NCBI GenBank assembly: GCA_028284155.1
Contig: JANQSF010000054.1
Coordinates: forward strand, 124,001 to 188,000
Length of the DNA stretch: 64,000 nt
Origin: Phycisphaeraceae bacterium
GTDB lineage: Bacteria; Planctomycetota; Phycisphaerae; Phycisphaerales; Phycisphaeraceae
Reading direction: 5' to 3'
The notes beneath the pieces were generated by a model. That model did no database searches, was not told where the DNA came from, and was given only the letters and a program-made list of their open reading frames with translations. Below, piece after piece: positions 26,792 through 36,045 of this stretch. Both the position numbers and the translations under genes were made by a program. Within the stretch, counting starts at the first letter, position 1; the number at the start of each line of letters is the position of its first letter.

Positions 26792-27850
26792 TCAGCCCGT
26801 TGGCGTTAAACTGGCGCGTTTTTCACCGATCAGGGCGAGAAGCCCCTTGTGCGGATCGGCGAACTTGGCGACGCCCTCGGCCATGAGGGCCGACTCCATC
26901 GCGGCGGGGTCGATGTTGGCGTCGATGTCGGCCAATACCTCGTCGGCCGGCATCAGGTCGACCGTCTTGCGGTACCGCTTGCCCGAGGCCTCGATCGCGT
27001 CGTTAGTGGCGGGCGGGTTGGTCTGGATGCCGCTGCCGATCAGCGCGGCGATGTACTTGTCCGGCGCGTCGCCTTCGAGCTTCGCGCCGGTCGAGGCAAA
27101 GACGATCTCCTGCACCAACGGCGTTTCCTTGTCCGCCCAGAATCGGTCGTTCTCCAACCAAATGCGTTTGACGTTGGCCAACCCGACTTGGCTGGCGGCG
27201 ATGTCGCTCAGCCCCGTTGCCTGCTTCGAAGCCCACACATCGACACGCGAGATGAACACGCTGTACACGCTCTTGAATGCGTCGAGCGACGCACGCTGCT
27301 GCGCGCCAGCCCAGACGGCGTCGCGCGCGGCCTCGTACTGCCGTTGCGAGAAGATCAACGTGACGTTGAGCGTCACGCCCGCGGCGGCCAACGGCGTGAG
27401 CGCCTCGATGCCCGCCGGCGTTGCGGGGACTTTGATCATGCGGTTGTCGTGGCCCGCCGCCCAGTGAGTACCCAATTCCACATACCGCATGACGCGCTCG
27501 TCGTGCGGCGGGCCGAGTTCGACGTCTTCCAGTAGCGGGTCGAGTTCGAAGCTGACGTATCCGTCGTCGCCGCTCGTCTCGGACCACACGGGGTGGAACA
27601 CGCGCTGCGCCGCGGCGACCAGGTGGTCGGTCACGGCCCAGGCCGCGTCCTCGTCGCTGAGGCCGCGCTCGAACGACGCGGTCAATTCCTGATCGAATCG
27701 GCCTGTCTTGATCAGGTCGGCCACGATGATCGGGTTCGACGTCGCGCCGGTCGCGCCGGCGGCGCGGGCCTTGGTGACCAGATCGGGGTCGATCGAGTCA
27801 AGCCAAACCTTGGTCCCGGCGTCGATGATGGACTTCAATGGGCCGGCCAT
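26792..27850 (-). CDS. tal: Transaldolase
   Basis: Moves a dihydroxyacetone unit between sugar phosphates in the non-oxidative pentose phosphate pathway. 352 residues, the length of the longer bacterial type. Family features: [12 protein letters not shown] start, GATSNPIIV (substrate loop), the Schiff-base Lys in [34 protein letters not shown] and the later FASTGAK. Active-site residues are present. It is followed by a FixJ-like gene upstream on the same strand with 65 bases between; no evidence that they function together. Confidence 0.95.
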   Translation of the reverse strand: MAGPLKSIIDAGTKVWLDSIDPDLVTKARAAGATGATSNPIIVADLIKTGRFDQELTASFERGLSDEDAAWAVTDHLVAAAQRVFHPVWSETSGDDGYVSFELDPLLEDVELGPPHDERVMRYVELGTHWAAGHDNRMIKVPATPAGIEALTPLAAAGVTLNVTLIFSQRQYEAARDAVWAGAQQRASLDAFKSVYSVFISRVDVWASKQATGLSDIAASQVGLANVKRIWLENDRFWADKETPLVQEIVFASTGAKLEGDAPDKYIAALIGSGIQTNPPATNDAIEASGKRYRKTVDLMPADEVLADIDANIDPAAMESALMAEGVAKFADPHKGLLALIGEKRASLTPTG

Positions 27851-27915
27851 GAACGACTCCTTTCGCGAGAGTCGTCAAGTGTAGACGCGCTGGAAGCGGA
27901 AGGCGGCGGCGAGGG

Positions 27916-28527
27916 TCAAATGCCTTCGACCAACACGACCATGCGGACGAGGTCGGCCAACGACTCGGCCACCATTTTCTGCATGACGTTGGCGCGGTGC
28001 ATCTCGACGGTCTTGGGGCTGATACCCAGGTCCTCGGCGATCTGTTTGTTGAGTCGGCCGGCGACGACGCGGTCGAGCACCTGACGCTCGCGCGGGCTCA
28101 GGCCGTTTAACCGCTCCCGGGTCGCGTCGCCTTGCGCCCGGTCGGCCCGCCGCGATTGGTCGCGTGCGATGGCCCGCTGGATCCGGTCGAGCAGGCTCTG
28201 GTAATTCAGCGGCTTCTCGACAAAATCGACAGCGCCGGCCTTGAGCGCGCTGACGGCCATCGGCACATCGGCGTGGCCCGTCACGATGATCACGGGCAGC
28301 GTGATGCCCAGATCGTTCAATCGTTGCTGCAACTCGAGGCCGCTGATCTCCGGCATGCGCACGTCGAGCACGAGGCAGCCGGCCGCGTTCGCCTCCAGGT
28401 TGTCCAGAAAACCCTGCGCGCTGTCGAACGTCTCAACGCGCAGATGGACCGATTCGACGAGCCAGCGCAAAGAGTCGCGCACCGCCTCGTCATCGTCGAC
28501 GACATAGACAACCGGATTTGCTGACAT
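27916..28527 (-). CDS. FixJ/NarL-type two-component response regulator
   Basis: 203 residues from the ATG at 28527. The receiver domain has acidic pocket Asp11-13, phospho-Asp55 in CLVLDVRMPEISG and Lys in VDFVEKPLN. The C-terminal LuxR-type helix-turn-helix is LSPRERQVLDRVVAGRLNKQIAEDL..., ending SPKTVEMHRANVMQKM. This is the FixJ/TodT subfamily, a transcription activator when phosphorylated. The histidine kinase ending at 28647, 119 bases upstream on the same strand, is its probable partner. An in-frame ATG 21 bases upstream is less likely because receivers begin close to the chosen start. Confidence 0.92.
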   Translation of the reverse strand: MSANPVVYVVDDDEAVRDSLRWLVESVHLRVETFDSAQGFLDNLEANAAGCLVLDVRMPEISGLELQQRLNDLGITLPVIIVTGHADVPMAVSALKAGAVDFVEKPLNYQSLLDRIQRAIARDQSRRADRAQGDATRERLNGLSPRERQVLDRVVAGRLNKQIAEDLGISPKTVEMHRANVMQKMVAESLADLVRMVVLVEGI

Positions 28528-28646
28528 CGCACCCCGCTTTGCAACCATCCTGACAGTGGTTTGCCCCAGCCCGTTCGTGATACGAGCGTGGCATTGTAAA
28601 GCAATTGGCCGGCCTGCGCAGACGACCTAGGGAAAGTCCGGATGGG

Positions 28647-31436
28647 TCACATGCCAATGCCGCCCTGGCCGGCGATGACGGCGAATCGCGAGGGGATCGC
28701 GACACTGAAGACCATGCCCAAGTCGCCGTCGCATGACATCGTCAATTGGCCGCCGTGCGCTTCGACAATCGACCGAGAGATCGACAAACCCATGCCGATG
28801 CCGTTCGGTTTTGTCGTTTGAAACGGTTCGAACAGTTCGTCGGCCGAGATGCCTCGCAGACCGCCGCCGGTGTCGATGACGTCGATCTGCACGCCCTCGT
28901 CGGCTGAACGCGTTCGGATCGTGACGCGGCGGGTTGCCGGGTCGGATTCGGCGATCGACTCGATCCCGTTGCGGGCCAGATTGATCAGCACCTGTTCGAT
29001 CTGGATACGGTCGGCCACGATCGCGGACGTGGGCTCTTCCAATTCCAATACGAGCTTCACGTCATGGGCCTGCGCTTCGGCCGCGAGCAGTGCGCGGACC
29101 TCTTCCACCGCGTGGTTGATGTCGAACTCGACGGGAACGACCGGCCGCTTACGTGTAAAGGCTCGCACGCGACGGATGATGTTCGCGGCGCGCTCGGCCT
29201 GCTGCATGATCTGACGGAACGTGTCGAGCATCTGCCCCTGCTCGATCGTGCCCGACTCCATCCGTAGGATGCAGCCCTGGATGAAATTGCACAGCGCGTA
29301 CAACGGCTGATTCAATTCGTGCGCGAGGGTGGTCGCCATCTCGCCCATTGTGGACAGCCGGCCGACGTGCGCCAGTTCGCTCTGCAATTTGCGGGCGCGC
29401 TCGTTCGCCTCGCGGACGGTCGTCATGTCGCGCGCGGTGGCGTAGATCACGCCCTCGTCGGTCACCGGCATGGCCATCCACGCCAGCGTTCGCGTCGAAC
29501 CGTCCTTGCAGAGGTAACGGTTCTCGAAGTGGATGGTCGGCTTGCCCTCGGACAACGCCTCCATCTCCCGCACCGTCGCCTCGCGGTCGTCCGGGTGGAC
29601 GAAGTCGAGGAACGGCCGACTCAGCAACTCGTGCTCGTCGTAGCCCAGCGTCTTGGTCATCGCGGGGTTGACCCGCTTAAACCGGCCGTCGAACCCGGCG
29701 ATGCACAACATCTCCAGCGACAGGTCGAAGATGCGCTCCAGTTCCTGCTCAGCCCGCTTGTGTGCCGTGACATCGATGATCGCGCCGTCGAGATAAAGCA
29801 GTTGCCCCACGTCGCCGAAAATACCCTGGCCGGTTTCGTAGACCCACCGCACCGTCCCATCGCGGTGAATCACGCGGTATTCCAAGTCGTAATGCCGCTG
29901 CCGATCAATCGCCGCGAGGACGCCTCGGGTTACCTTGCCACAGTCGTCTGGGTGGATGACACTGGCATAGGTCCGCACGGTGTTGTCGATGAAGTCCGAC
30001 GCGGGATAGCCGACCAGCGTCTCGACGCGGTCGCTGATGAACCGCATCGTCCAGTGTTCGTCACACGCGCAGCGGTACACGACGCCGGGGATGTTGCCCA
30101 ACATCGTGCTGAAGCGCGACTCGCTCTCGCGCAACGCTTCGGAGTGCTGCTCGACCTCGGTTTCCAGTCGATCGCGCGACCGCTTGAGACGGCTCATCGC
30201 CTTCTTGTGGTCGGTAATGTCCGTCACCGCACCGACAAAGCCCACGGGCTTCCCGTCGGCGTCGAGTTGCGGCGTCGCACGAGCAAGCACCCAACGGGGC
30301 GTGTCGCCGCCCGAACCCAATCGGAACTCATGCCGGAACGGCCGACCTTCGCCCACGGTTTCTCGCCAGTGGCTGATCACGTCTTCGCGGTCGTCGGCGT
30401 GCACACTGTCTGCCCAGCCAAACCCCTTCGCGCTTTCGAGCGTCAGACCCATCAACTCGCCGAGGTGGTCGTTGATGTAGGTGCATCGGCCTTCGTGGTC
30501 GGTATGGAAGATGCCGCTCGGCGTCAGCGTCGCCAGGGTCTGATACCGCTGCTCGCTCTTGCGCAGCGCGGCCTCGACTTCTTTGCGGTCGGTGATGTCG
30601 CGCACGATCGCCAGGATGCTCGGCTCGCCCAGAAATCGGAACGGCCAACCGTGTACCTCGATGTCGAATCGGCTGCCGTCAGCGCGCAGATCGACCGCTT
30701 CGGTGTAGAAGTGCTGCCCCGCGCGCAGGCTGCGCAGGAAGGCGTCGAACTTCGGCAGCGACTCCTCGTCGATGATCGACTTGAACGGTCGGTCGAACAA
30801 CTCCTGCCGCGTCAGCCCGTGCATGGCAGGAAAGGCGTTGTTGCACTCGACCACCTCGCCGTCGAGATTGAGCAGCACGACACCGTCCTGGATCGCGTCG
30901 AAGAGCTGGTGCGTCTGCTGCTCACTGGCAAGCAGGCGACGCTCGGTCAGCGTGCGGTCGGTGATGTCGGTCAGGAACCCCTCGAGGTAGGCCAAGGCGT
31001 CGTCGCGGAACACGCCGACGCCGACCTCGTGAACCCACCGCCAAGTTCCGTCGCGGTGCTTGATGCGGTAGACCAACTCGAACGGCCGACGGGCTGACAG
31101 CGCCGCATCGACGGCGGGCGCGATGTCGTCCGCGTCCTCCGGGTGATACAGGTCGACAAAACTGCGCGACTGGTCGAGGAAATCTTCCTTCGGGTAACCA
31201 GTCAGCCGCTCGACCTCGTCGTTGAGGTAGAGCATCGAGTACCGCTCGTCGTTCTGGCAGAGGTAGATGACGCCAGGGATGTGCTCCGCCAACAGGCGGA
31301 AGCGTTCCTCGCTGCGTTGCAAGGCCTGCTGCGTCTTGGCATGCTGCTCGCGCTCGCGCTCCAGCTCGGCGACGCGGGCACGCAACATCCCCAGTTCCGC
31401 GGCGGGGTCGACGTGCGTCTCAATCGGGTCGGACAT
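28647..31436 (-). CDS. Multi-PAS sensor histidine kinase (FixL-like)
   Basis: 929 residues, no transmembrane segment seen, hence probably cytoplasmic. A coiled-coil start (ELGMLRARVAELEREREQ) leads into five PAS/PAC units near 45-165, 170-290, 295-410, 440-560 and 565-680, several ending in the PAC pattern (YRIKHRDGTWRWVHEVG, YRVIHRDGTVRWVYETG). Then comes a HisKA domain with phospho-His706 in AHELNQPLYAL and a HATPase with N-box NLARNGIESI and GGGLRG and GIGMGLSIS loops. The H-box type is that of FixL/DctB kinases, matching the FixJ-like regulator downstream. No heme His motif was looked for with alignment, so O2 sensing is only one option. The start (second Met) is preferred because an upstream ATG would overlap TACAAT at 31447-31452. 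Confidence 0.9.
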   Translation of the reverse strand: MSDPIETHVDPAAELGMLRARVAELEREREQHAKTQQALQRSEERFRLLAEHIPGVIYLCQNDERYSMLYLNDEVERLTGYPKEDFLDQSRSFVDLYHPEDADDIAPAVDAALSARRPFELVYRIKHRDGTWRWVHEVGVGVFRDDALAYLEGFLTDITDRTLTERRLLASEQQTHQLFDAIQDGVVLLNLDGEVVECNNAFPAMHGLTRQELFDRPFKSIIDEESLPKFDAFLRSLRAGQHFYTEAVDLRADGSRFDIEVHGWPFRFLGEPSILAIVRDITDRKEVEAALRKSEQRYQTLATLTPSGIFHTDHEGRCTYINDHLGELMGLTLESAKGFGWADSVHADDREDVISHWRETVGEGRPFRHEFRLGSGGDTPRWVLARATPQLDADGKPVGFVGAVTDITDHKKAMSRLKRSRDRLETEVEQHSEALRESESRFSTMLGNIPGVVYRCACDEHWTMRFISDRVETLVGYPASDFIDNTVRTYASVIHPDDCGKVTRGVLAAIDRQRHYDLEYRVIHRDGTVRWVYETGQGIFGDVGQLLYLDGAIIDVTAHKRAEQELERIFDLSLEMLCIAGFDGRFKRVNPAMTKTLGYDEHELLSRPFLDFVHPDDREATVREMEALSEGKPTIHFENRYLCKDGSTRTLAWMAMPVTDEGVIYATARDMTTVREANERARKLQSELAHVGRLSTMGEMATTLAHELNQPLYALCNFIQGCILRMESGTIEQGQMLDTFRQIMQQAERAANIIRRVRAFTRKRPVVPVEFDINHAVEEVRALLAAEAQAHDVKLVLELEEPTSAIVADRIQIEQVLINLARNGIESIAESDPATRRVTIRTRSADEGVQIDVIDTGGGLRGISADELFEPFQTTKPNGIGMGLSISRSIVEAHGGQLTMSCDGDLGMVFSVAIPSRFAVIAGQGGIGM

Positions 31437-31446
31437 GGCTGAGGTC

Positions 31447-31452
31447 ATTGTA
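31447..31452 (-). promoter_or_regulatory. Predicted -10 box of the histidine kinase gene
   Basis: TACAAT on the minus strand, 11 bases before the ATG at 31436; the start would be about 4 bases before the ATG. Confidence 0.35.
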
Positions 31453-31549
31453 CGCAGGCCGCTTCAACCGACGATGTACGATGCGCACACCGATACCCAC
31501 GGGTGACAACCCGCGAGTGTCCGCGCGACTCACCTTCAAAGGGACTCTC

Positions 31550-32947
31550 ATGGCAAACGTCAGACACTTCGGCGCTAAAGGCGACGGCACGACCGACGAC
31601 ACCCAGGCCGTCGAGCACACGCTCGCCCAGGGCGACGGCCTGCTCTACTTCCCGCGCGGCGACTACCGCATCACGCGGCCGATCACGATCGAACTGGACA
31701 AGGCCGGGCGCACGTCGGTCGAAGGCGAACGCGGCACCGCCAAGGTCGTCATGGCCGGCGAGGGGCCGGCGTTTCACTTCATCGGCACGCACGCGGCCAC
31801 GGCCGACCCGTTGGGGTTCAAACCGAACGTCTGGTCGCGGCAACGCATGCCGGGCGTTTCTAATATCGAGATTGAGGGCGGGAACGGCAGCGCCGACGGC
31901 GTGCGACTCGAAGGCACGATGCAGGCGATTATCGAGAACGTCGCGATCCGCCAATGCCGACACGGCGTCCACCTGCACAAACGCAACCGCAACGTGATCA
32001 TCGCCAACAACCAGATTTACTACAACACCGGCGTCGGTGTCTACATCGACGCGTGCAACCTGCACCAGATCAACATCACCGGCAACCACATCAGCTACAA
32101 CCGGCTCGGCGGCGTTCGGCTCGACAAGTCCGAGGTGCGCAACCTGCAGATCACCGGCAACGACATCGAATACAACAACCACCGCGTGCATAAGACCGAC
32201 CCGGAACCGACGGCCGAGATATACATCGACGTGACAGCCGACGGCGCGAGTGTGAACGAGATCACCGTCGCGTCGAACACGATCCAGGCGACCGAGTCGC
32301 CCGGCGGCGCGAACATCCGCATCGTCGACAACGTGACCGACGAACGCGGCTACGTCACCAGCGCAGGTCGACGCCCAGGCCTGTGGACGATCACCGGCAA
32401 CGTCATCGGCAGCCAGGAGAACAACGTCTACCTGACTGGCTGCTACGGCGTCGTGCTATCCGGCAACACGATCTACTCATGCGGCAACCGCAACGTACTT
32501 CTCGAAAACTGCGGGCAGGTCAACGTCGGCACGTGCAACTTCAGGCGACACACCGGTCAATACGGCGTGGGCGTGCGCGTGACGAATTCAAGTGACATCA
32601 CGTTCAACGGCTGCCAATTCCGCGACGAGACGGACGAAGGCCAGAAGTCGGGGGCGTCGTTGTTCGAGTTGGCTAACTGTGAACGCGTCACTTTAACCGG
32701 CTGTCAACTAACCGACGGCGTGCCGTACGGGCTTGACGCAAGTTTGGTGAGCCAGTTGAACATGACGGGTTGCACGGTCGTGGACACGCGCAGGCAGCGC
32801 GTTATGAAATCGGCCGTGCGCATCATCGGGAAGGGACAAGACAACCTGCTTGCCAACAACACCATCGGCCTCGGCACAACCGGCCAAGCATGGGACATCG
32901 CCCACAACGCCAACGTCACCGCAAGAGACAACCTGACCGTCAAGTGA
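31550..32947 (+). CDS. Right-handed parallel beta-helix repeat protein
   Basis: 465 residues. The start NVRHFGAKGDGTTDDTQAVEHTL is the pectate-lyase-superfamily motif (phage tailspike, polygalacturonase-like). After it follow many beta-helix rungs with Asn ladders: NVIIANNQIYYNTGVGVYI, INITGNHISYNRLGGVRL, LQITGNDIEYNNHRV, WTITGNVIGSQENNVYLTG. No signal peptide is visible from this start, nor from the ATG 69 bases upstream (MRTPIPTGD), so export would need another route. Such proteins bind or cleave polysaccharides. Catalytic residues cannot be assigned by eye. Divergent from the histidine kinase, with a 113-base gap. Confidence 0.82.
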   Translation: MANVRHFGAKGDGTTDDTQAVEHTLAQGDGLLYFPRGDYRITRPITIELDKAGRTSVEGERGTAKVVMAGEGPAFHFIGTHAATADPLGFKPNVWSRQRMPGVSNIEIEGGNGSADGVRLEGTMQAIIENVAIRQCRHGVHLHKRNRNVIIANNQIYYNTGVGVYIDACNLHQINITGNHISYNRLGGVRLDKSEVRNLQITGNDIEYNNHRVHKTDPEPTAEIYIDVTADGASVNEITVASNTIQATESPGGANIRIVDNVTDERGYVTSAGRRPGLWTITGNVIGSQENNVYLTGCYGVVLSGNTIYSCGNRNVLLENCGQVNVGTCNFRRHTGQYGVGVRVTNSSDITFNGCQFRDETDEGQKSGASLFELANCERVTLTGCQLTDGVPYGLDASLVSQLNMTGCTVVDTRRQRVMKSAVRIIGKGQDNLLANNTIGLGTTGQAWDIAHNANVTARDNLTVK

Positions 32948-33035
32948 AACGACACCGATTACAAACCATCGACCCCGATCACCCAACCCTCAACTCCGCA
33001 TTTTGCATTCTGCGTTTTGCATTTTGAATTGAACT

Positions 33036-33389
33036 TCACCCCGCCCAATCCACATCCGCGTCCTTACTAAACACTGTCACCGCCTGCTCGATACACGACT
33101 CACAAATCGCCGCGTCCGAGTTGCCGCCGGGCAACGTCGAGGGTTCAGCAGGCCGCCAGTGCGCGACATCGCTCGCTTCGAGTCGTTTGCGGCACATCGT
33201 GCACTCGAACTTGTCACCGTCGTGCGTCGCCGCGCCCGCGTCGAGCGCGACCTGCACGCAAAGCAGGCAGATCACCGAACCCCGATGCCCCTCGGTCATC
33301 GGCCGAGGGTTCGTCTGGTCGTACGGGTCCCAATCCATCCCACAGAAATCACAACTGATGATGATGCCGTCACTGTCTTCGCGTTGCAT
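33036..33389 (-). CDS. Small cysteine-rich zinc-binding protein
   Basis: 117 residues with four CxxC pairs: CDFC (near 13), CLLC (near 41), CTMC (near 63) and CESC (near 96). The pairs would make two zinc sites. The layout recalls treble-clef or ClpX-type zinc fingers, but I do not recognise the family. Start MQREDSDGIIISCDFC. It lies between the beta-helix gene and the TolQ/ExbD-like module on the opposite strand. Codon use is normal for the window, supporting a real gene. Confidence 0.65.
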   Translation of the reverse strand: MQREDSDGIIISCDFCGMDWDPYDQTNPRPMTEGHRGSVICLLCVQVALDAGAATHDGDKFECTMCRKRLEASDVAHWRPAEPSTLPGGNSDAAICESCIEQAVTVFSKDADVDWAG

Positions 33390-33406
33390 GGTCTTACGCG
33401 TCCCAT

Positions 33407-33566
33407 TTCGTGCTCGTAATCGTCATCGTACTCGTAATCGACGCCTTATGACCGCACCACGCCCACAAAGCCCGCGGATCGCCGTCCGCGGGCATTAGAT
33501 GACTGCCGTCACCGCTTTCGATCCCGATCGATTACGATTACGATGACGAGTACGAATACGATTGAT
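33407..33566. repeat. Inverted-repeat element upstream of the TolQ/ExbB-like gene
   Basis: The left arm (about 33407-33442) is made of cgtaat, cgtcat and cgtact units. The right arm (about 33527-33566) is the reverse complement set of attacg, atgacg and agtacg units; the order of units differs slightly, so pairing is good but not perfect. Between them gcccgcgga (33470-33478) pairs perfectly with tccgcgggc (33485-33493) around a 6-base loop. No coding potential. It occupies most of the 209-base divergent gap 33390-33598, so it must include or border the promoters of both flanking genes. Confidence 0.75.
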
Positions 33567-33598
33567 CGGCTCGACATCCGGGCCGCGGCGCACGTGAC

Positions 33599-35017
33599 AT
33601 GTACTTCAAGATCTCTTGCTCCAACTGCCAGAAGCCGTTGAAGGTCCGCGACGAAGACGTGGGCAAGAAGGGCCGATGCCCCTACTGCAACGAGGGCTTC
33701 ACCGTCCCCGCCCGCATCGCCGACGCCCCCGTCGCCCGCCCCAAAGCCTCGGCAGGCGAGGCCGCTTCAGCGGCAGTACCCACAACCCCAAGCGCACCCA
33801 AACACCGCCCGCCCCAGGACACCCCCGCCCCCCGCCCGCGCGCCCGCAAACCCAAACAAGACACCGAGTGGACCGACGCGACCAACGTCAGCCTGCTGAT
33901 CAGCGGCGCGATCGGCCTCGTCGCCGCGGGCGTGTTCCTCCTGCTGCTCTGGCCGTTCAAAGACACCGGCTTCGGCGCGTTGTTCCTCAAGCGCGGCTGG
34001 GTCCCGTTCGTCCTCGCGTTCTTCATGGGCTGGGCGCTGGCCATGGTCGTCCTCAAATACCGCAAGCTCAAAACGCAACGCAGGTCGATGCTGTTCGACC
34101 TGCTGCCGACGGAGATCGATGACGAGATCAACCTGCGCAACCTCGACCGGTTCACGCGCCACATCGAAGACCTGCCGGTCAAACCCGGCGCGAGTTTTCT
34201 GGTTACCCGCGTCCTGCGCGGGCTCGAACACTTCCGCGTGCGCAAGTCCACGCCTGAGGTCGGCGAGTTGCTCACGTCGCAGGGCGACATCGACGCTAAC
34301 GCCGTCGAGTCCAGCTACTCGATCCTCAAGGTCTTCATCTGGGCGATCCCGATCCTCGGCTTCATCGGCACTGTGCTCGGCATCAGCGACGCAGTGAGCG
34401 GCCTGGGCGGCGAACTCGACGCGTCCGACATGGAGAAGATCAAAAAACAACTCGGCACGGTCACGACCGGCCTCGGCGTCGCGTTCGACACCACGCTCGT
34501 CGCGCTGGTCATGAGCCTGCTGGTCATGTTCCCCGCCAGCGCCATGCAGAAGGCCGAGGAAGACCTGCTCAACCAGGTCGATGAATACTGCAACGACAAC
34601 CTACTGATCCGTTTGAACGACGTCGGCAGCGCGACCGCCAGCCACACCAGCGTCGACCTGAACGACACGATCAACAAGGCGATCGACGCGGCGTTGACCG
34701 GAAGGCAGGGCGCGATGCTGCACCAGATCGACCAGATTCAGAAACAGATGCTTCAGATGCAGCGCGAGCACTCGGAAAAACTCGACGCGTCGATGCGCGA
34801 CCTGTCGATGCGGACCGAACACGTCCACCAGGACGTGGCCGGCTCGATCATGGAAACAACCGAACAGATCAAGTCATCGTTCGGCGACATCCACCGCAGC
34901 CTGCACGCCTTGAACGACGTGCTCAGCAAACTCGGCGGGGAAAGGATCGAGATCGAACTCAAAGCCCCGCCCAAGCGCGGCTGGCGTCTATTCAACCGCA
35001 AGGACAACGGAGGCTGA
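33599..35017 (+). CDS. MotA/TolQ/ExbB-like proton-channel protein with N-terminal zinc ribbon
   Basis: 472 residues. Residues 1-32 form an MJ0042-type zinc ribbon (CSNC...CPYC). A Pro/Ala-rich linker follows to about 90, two TM helices (about 97-120 and 133-153), a cytoplasmic loop, then the MotA/TolQ/ExbB core: TM3 AIPILGFIGTVLGISDAV (near 245-265) and TM4 GVAFDTTLVALVMSLLVMF (near 290-315). The last 150 residues are helical and Gln/Glu-rich, probably coiled coil. ExbB/TolQ/MotA proteins conduct protons to drive a partner. The partners are probably the two ExbD-like proteins just downstream: 3 bases to the first, then 215. An N-terminal ribbon and long C-terminal coil are not found in ExbB or TolQ. 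Target process unknown. Confidence 0.85.
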   Translation: MYFKISCSNCQKPLKVRDEDVGKKGRCPYCNEGFTVPARIADAPVARPKASAGEAASAAVPTTPSAPKHRPPQDTPAPRPRARKPKQDTEWTDATNVSLLISGAIGLVAAGVFLLLLWPFKDTGFGALFLKRGWVPFVLAFFMGWALAMVVLKYRKLKTQRRSMLFDLLPTEIDDEINLRNLDRFTRHIEDLPVKPGASFLVTRVLRGLEHFRVRKSTPEVGELLTSQGDIDANAVESSYSILKVFIWAIPILGFIGTVLGISDAVSGLGGELDASDMEKIKKQLGTVTTGLGVAFDTTLVALVMSLLVMFPASAMQKAEEDLLNQVDEYCNDNLLIRLNDVGSATASHTSVDLNDTINKAIDAALTGRQGAMLHQIDQIQKQMLQMQREHSEKLDASMRDLSMRTEHVHQDVAGSIMETTEQIKSSFGDIHRSLHALNDVLSKLGGERIEIELKAPPKRGWRLFNRKDNGG

Positions 35018-35020
35018 CCC

Positions 35021-35830
35021 GTGGCGCGACGACGCAAGGGTGGCTCGCCAACCGTGTCGCTCTTCCCATTCCTTTCGATCCTCGCTTGTGTCATCGGCGT
35101 GCTGACGCTGCTGATCACCGCAATCGCGCTGGGCCAACTCGACCCGGCCGAGCTAGCCCGCATCGAGCAACAACTGGTCGAGCAACGCGAACGGGCAGAA
35201 CGCTTCGCCGAAGCGCAGACGAAGGTCAACGCGCTCGACACCGAAGTGCGAGACGCCAAGCGACGCATCGCGCAGTTCGAGGCCGACCGCGACGAACTGG
35301 ACAAGCTCACCGCGCAGGCCGCACAACTGACCGAACAGCGCGACAAGCTGCGGGCGGAACGCGACGACCCAGGCGGGCTGGTGACCGAGTCGAAGAAGGT
35401 GGCGGAGCAGACCGCCGAGGCCAAAGCCGAACGCGACCGCCTCGCGAAGCAGCTCGAATCGGTGCAACAGGAGATCAAAGACCGCAAGGGCCCGCCCGCG
35501 CCGCCGCGCGTCGTCGTGCAACCGGGCGGCAGCGGCGTCGGCCTGCAACCGACGTTCATCGAATGCGGCCCAGCCGAGGTCGTCGTCCACGTCAAGCCAA
35601 CGCCCCTGCGCATCCGCCGAGCCGACCTGCCCAAGAGTGACGCGTACCTGAAACTGCTCGACCGCATTGCCGACGCTGAGAAACAGACCGTCGTGTTCCT
35701 CTTGCGCGACAAGGGCGTGGGCACGTACTACACCGCACGCAACATCGCGCGACAACGCTTCGCACGCAACGGCAAGCTGCCGATCATCGGCGCGGGGCCG
35801 ATCGACTTGACACAGTTTGAGCGTCAATGA
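35021..35830 (+). CDS. ExbD/TolR-like coiled-coil protein lacking the membrane Asp
   Basis: 269 residues, GTG start 3 bases after the TolQ-like gene, so translationally coupled. A basic head (ARRRKGG), one TM helix (about 13-38, VSLFPFLSILACVIGVLTLL), a long Glu/Gln/Arg-rich coiled coil (about 42-150), a Pro-rich joint and a C-terminal globular domain (about 170-269). Placement of the TM matches ExbD/TolR: one helix near the N-terminus and the rest periplasmic. The Asp that carries protons in ExbD/TolR is missing; Ser19 sits at that place when aligned with the sister protein (SLLDTMTNVVGIL). Related C-terminal domain to the next gene is possible (VFLLRDKGVGTYYTARNIA versus FLVWPDSFEAYLAARNIC). 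Function inferred from layout. Confidence 0.75.
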   Translation: MARRRKGGSPTVSLFPFLSILACVIGVLTLLITAIALGQLDPAELARIEQQLVEQRERAERFAEAQTKVNALDTEVRDAKRRIAQFEADRDELDKLTAQAAQLTEQRDKLRAERDDPGGLVTESKKVAEQTAEAKAERDRLAKQLESVQQEIKDRKGPPAPPRVVVQPGGSGVGLQPTFIECGPAEVVVHVKPTPLRIRRADLPKSDAYLKLLDRIADAEKQTVVFLLRDKGVGTYYTARNIARQRFARNGKLPIIGAGPIDLTQFERQ

Positions 35831-35833
35831 ATG

Positions 35834-36030
35834 AACAGGAAACCAGGAAGGCAAAAAGCCATGAGTCGATCGCACAGAGCATGGGAGAAAGGGAGGCGGG
35901 GAGAATGGGAGAACGTCAGTTGATCATCGCAGATGAATACGAATCACGATTCAGAACCTTGATCTCCCCTTCTCCCCTGCTCCCGTTCTCCCCAGCTTCC
36001 TCCTGGCCTCCTGCCTTCCTGGCTTCCTGC
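35834..36030. repeat. Purine/pyrimidine inverted-repeat element between the two ExbD-like genes
   Basis: The 215-base gap 35831-36045 has no gene. Its left part has caggaaaccaggaaggca and gggagaaagggaggcggg. Its right part has the complements: ctccccttctcccctgctcc, then cctgccttcctggcttcctg. Pairing is strongest at the outer ends. About 60 bases of ordinary sequence lie in the middle. It splits what would otherwise be a tight operon. Confidence 0.75.
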
Positions 36031-36045
36031 TAAACCTCAAGCCCC

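Noticed and set aside
29319..31097. 592-codon plus-strand frame opposite the histidine kinase
   Set aside because: Shadow of the kinase gene; no domain content
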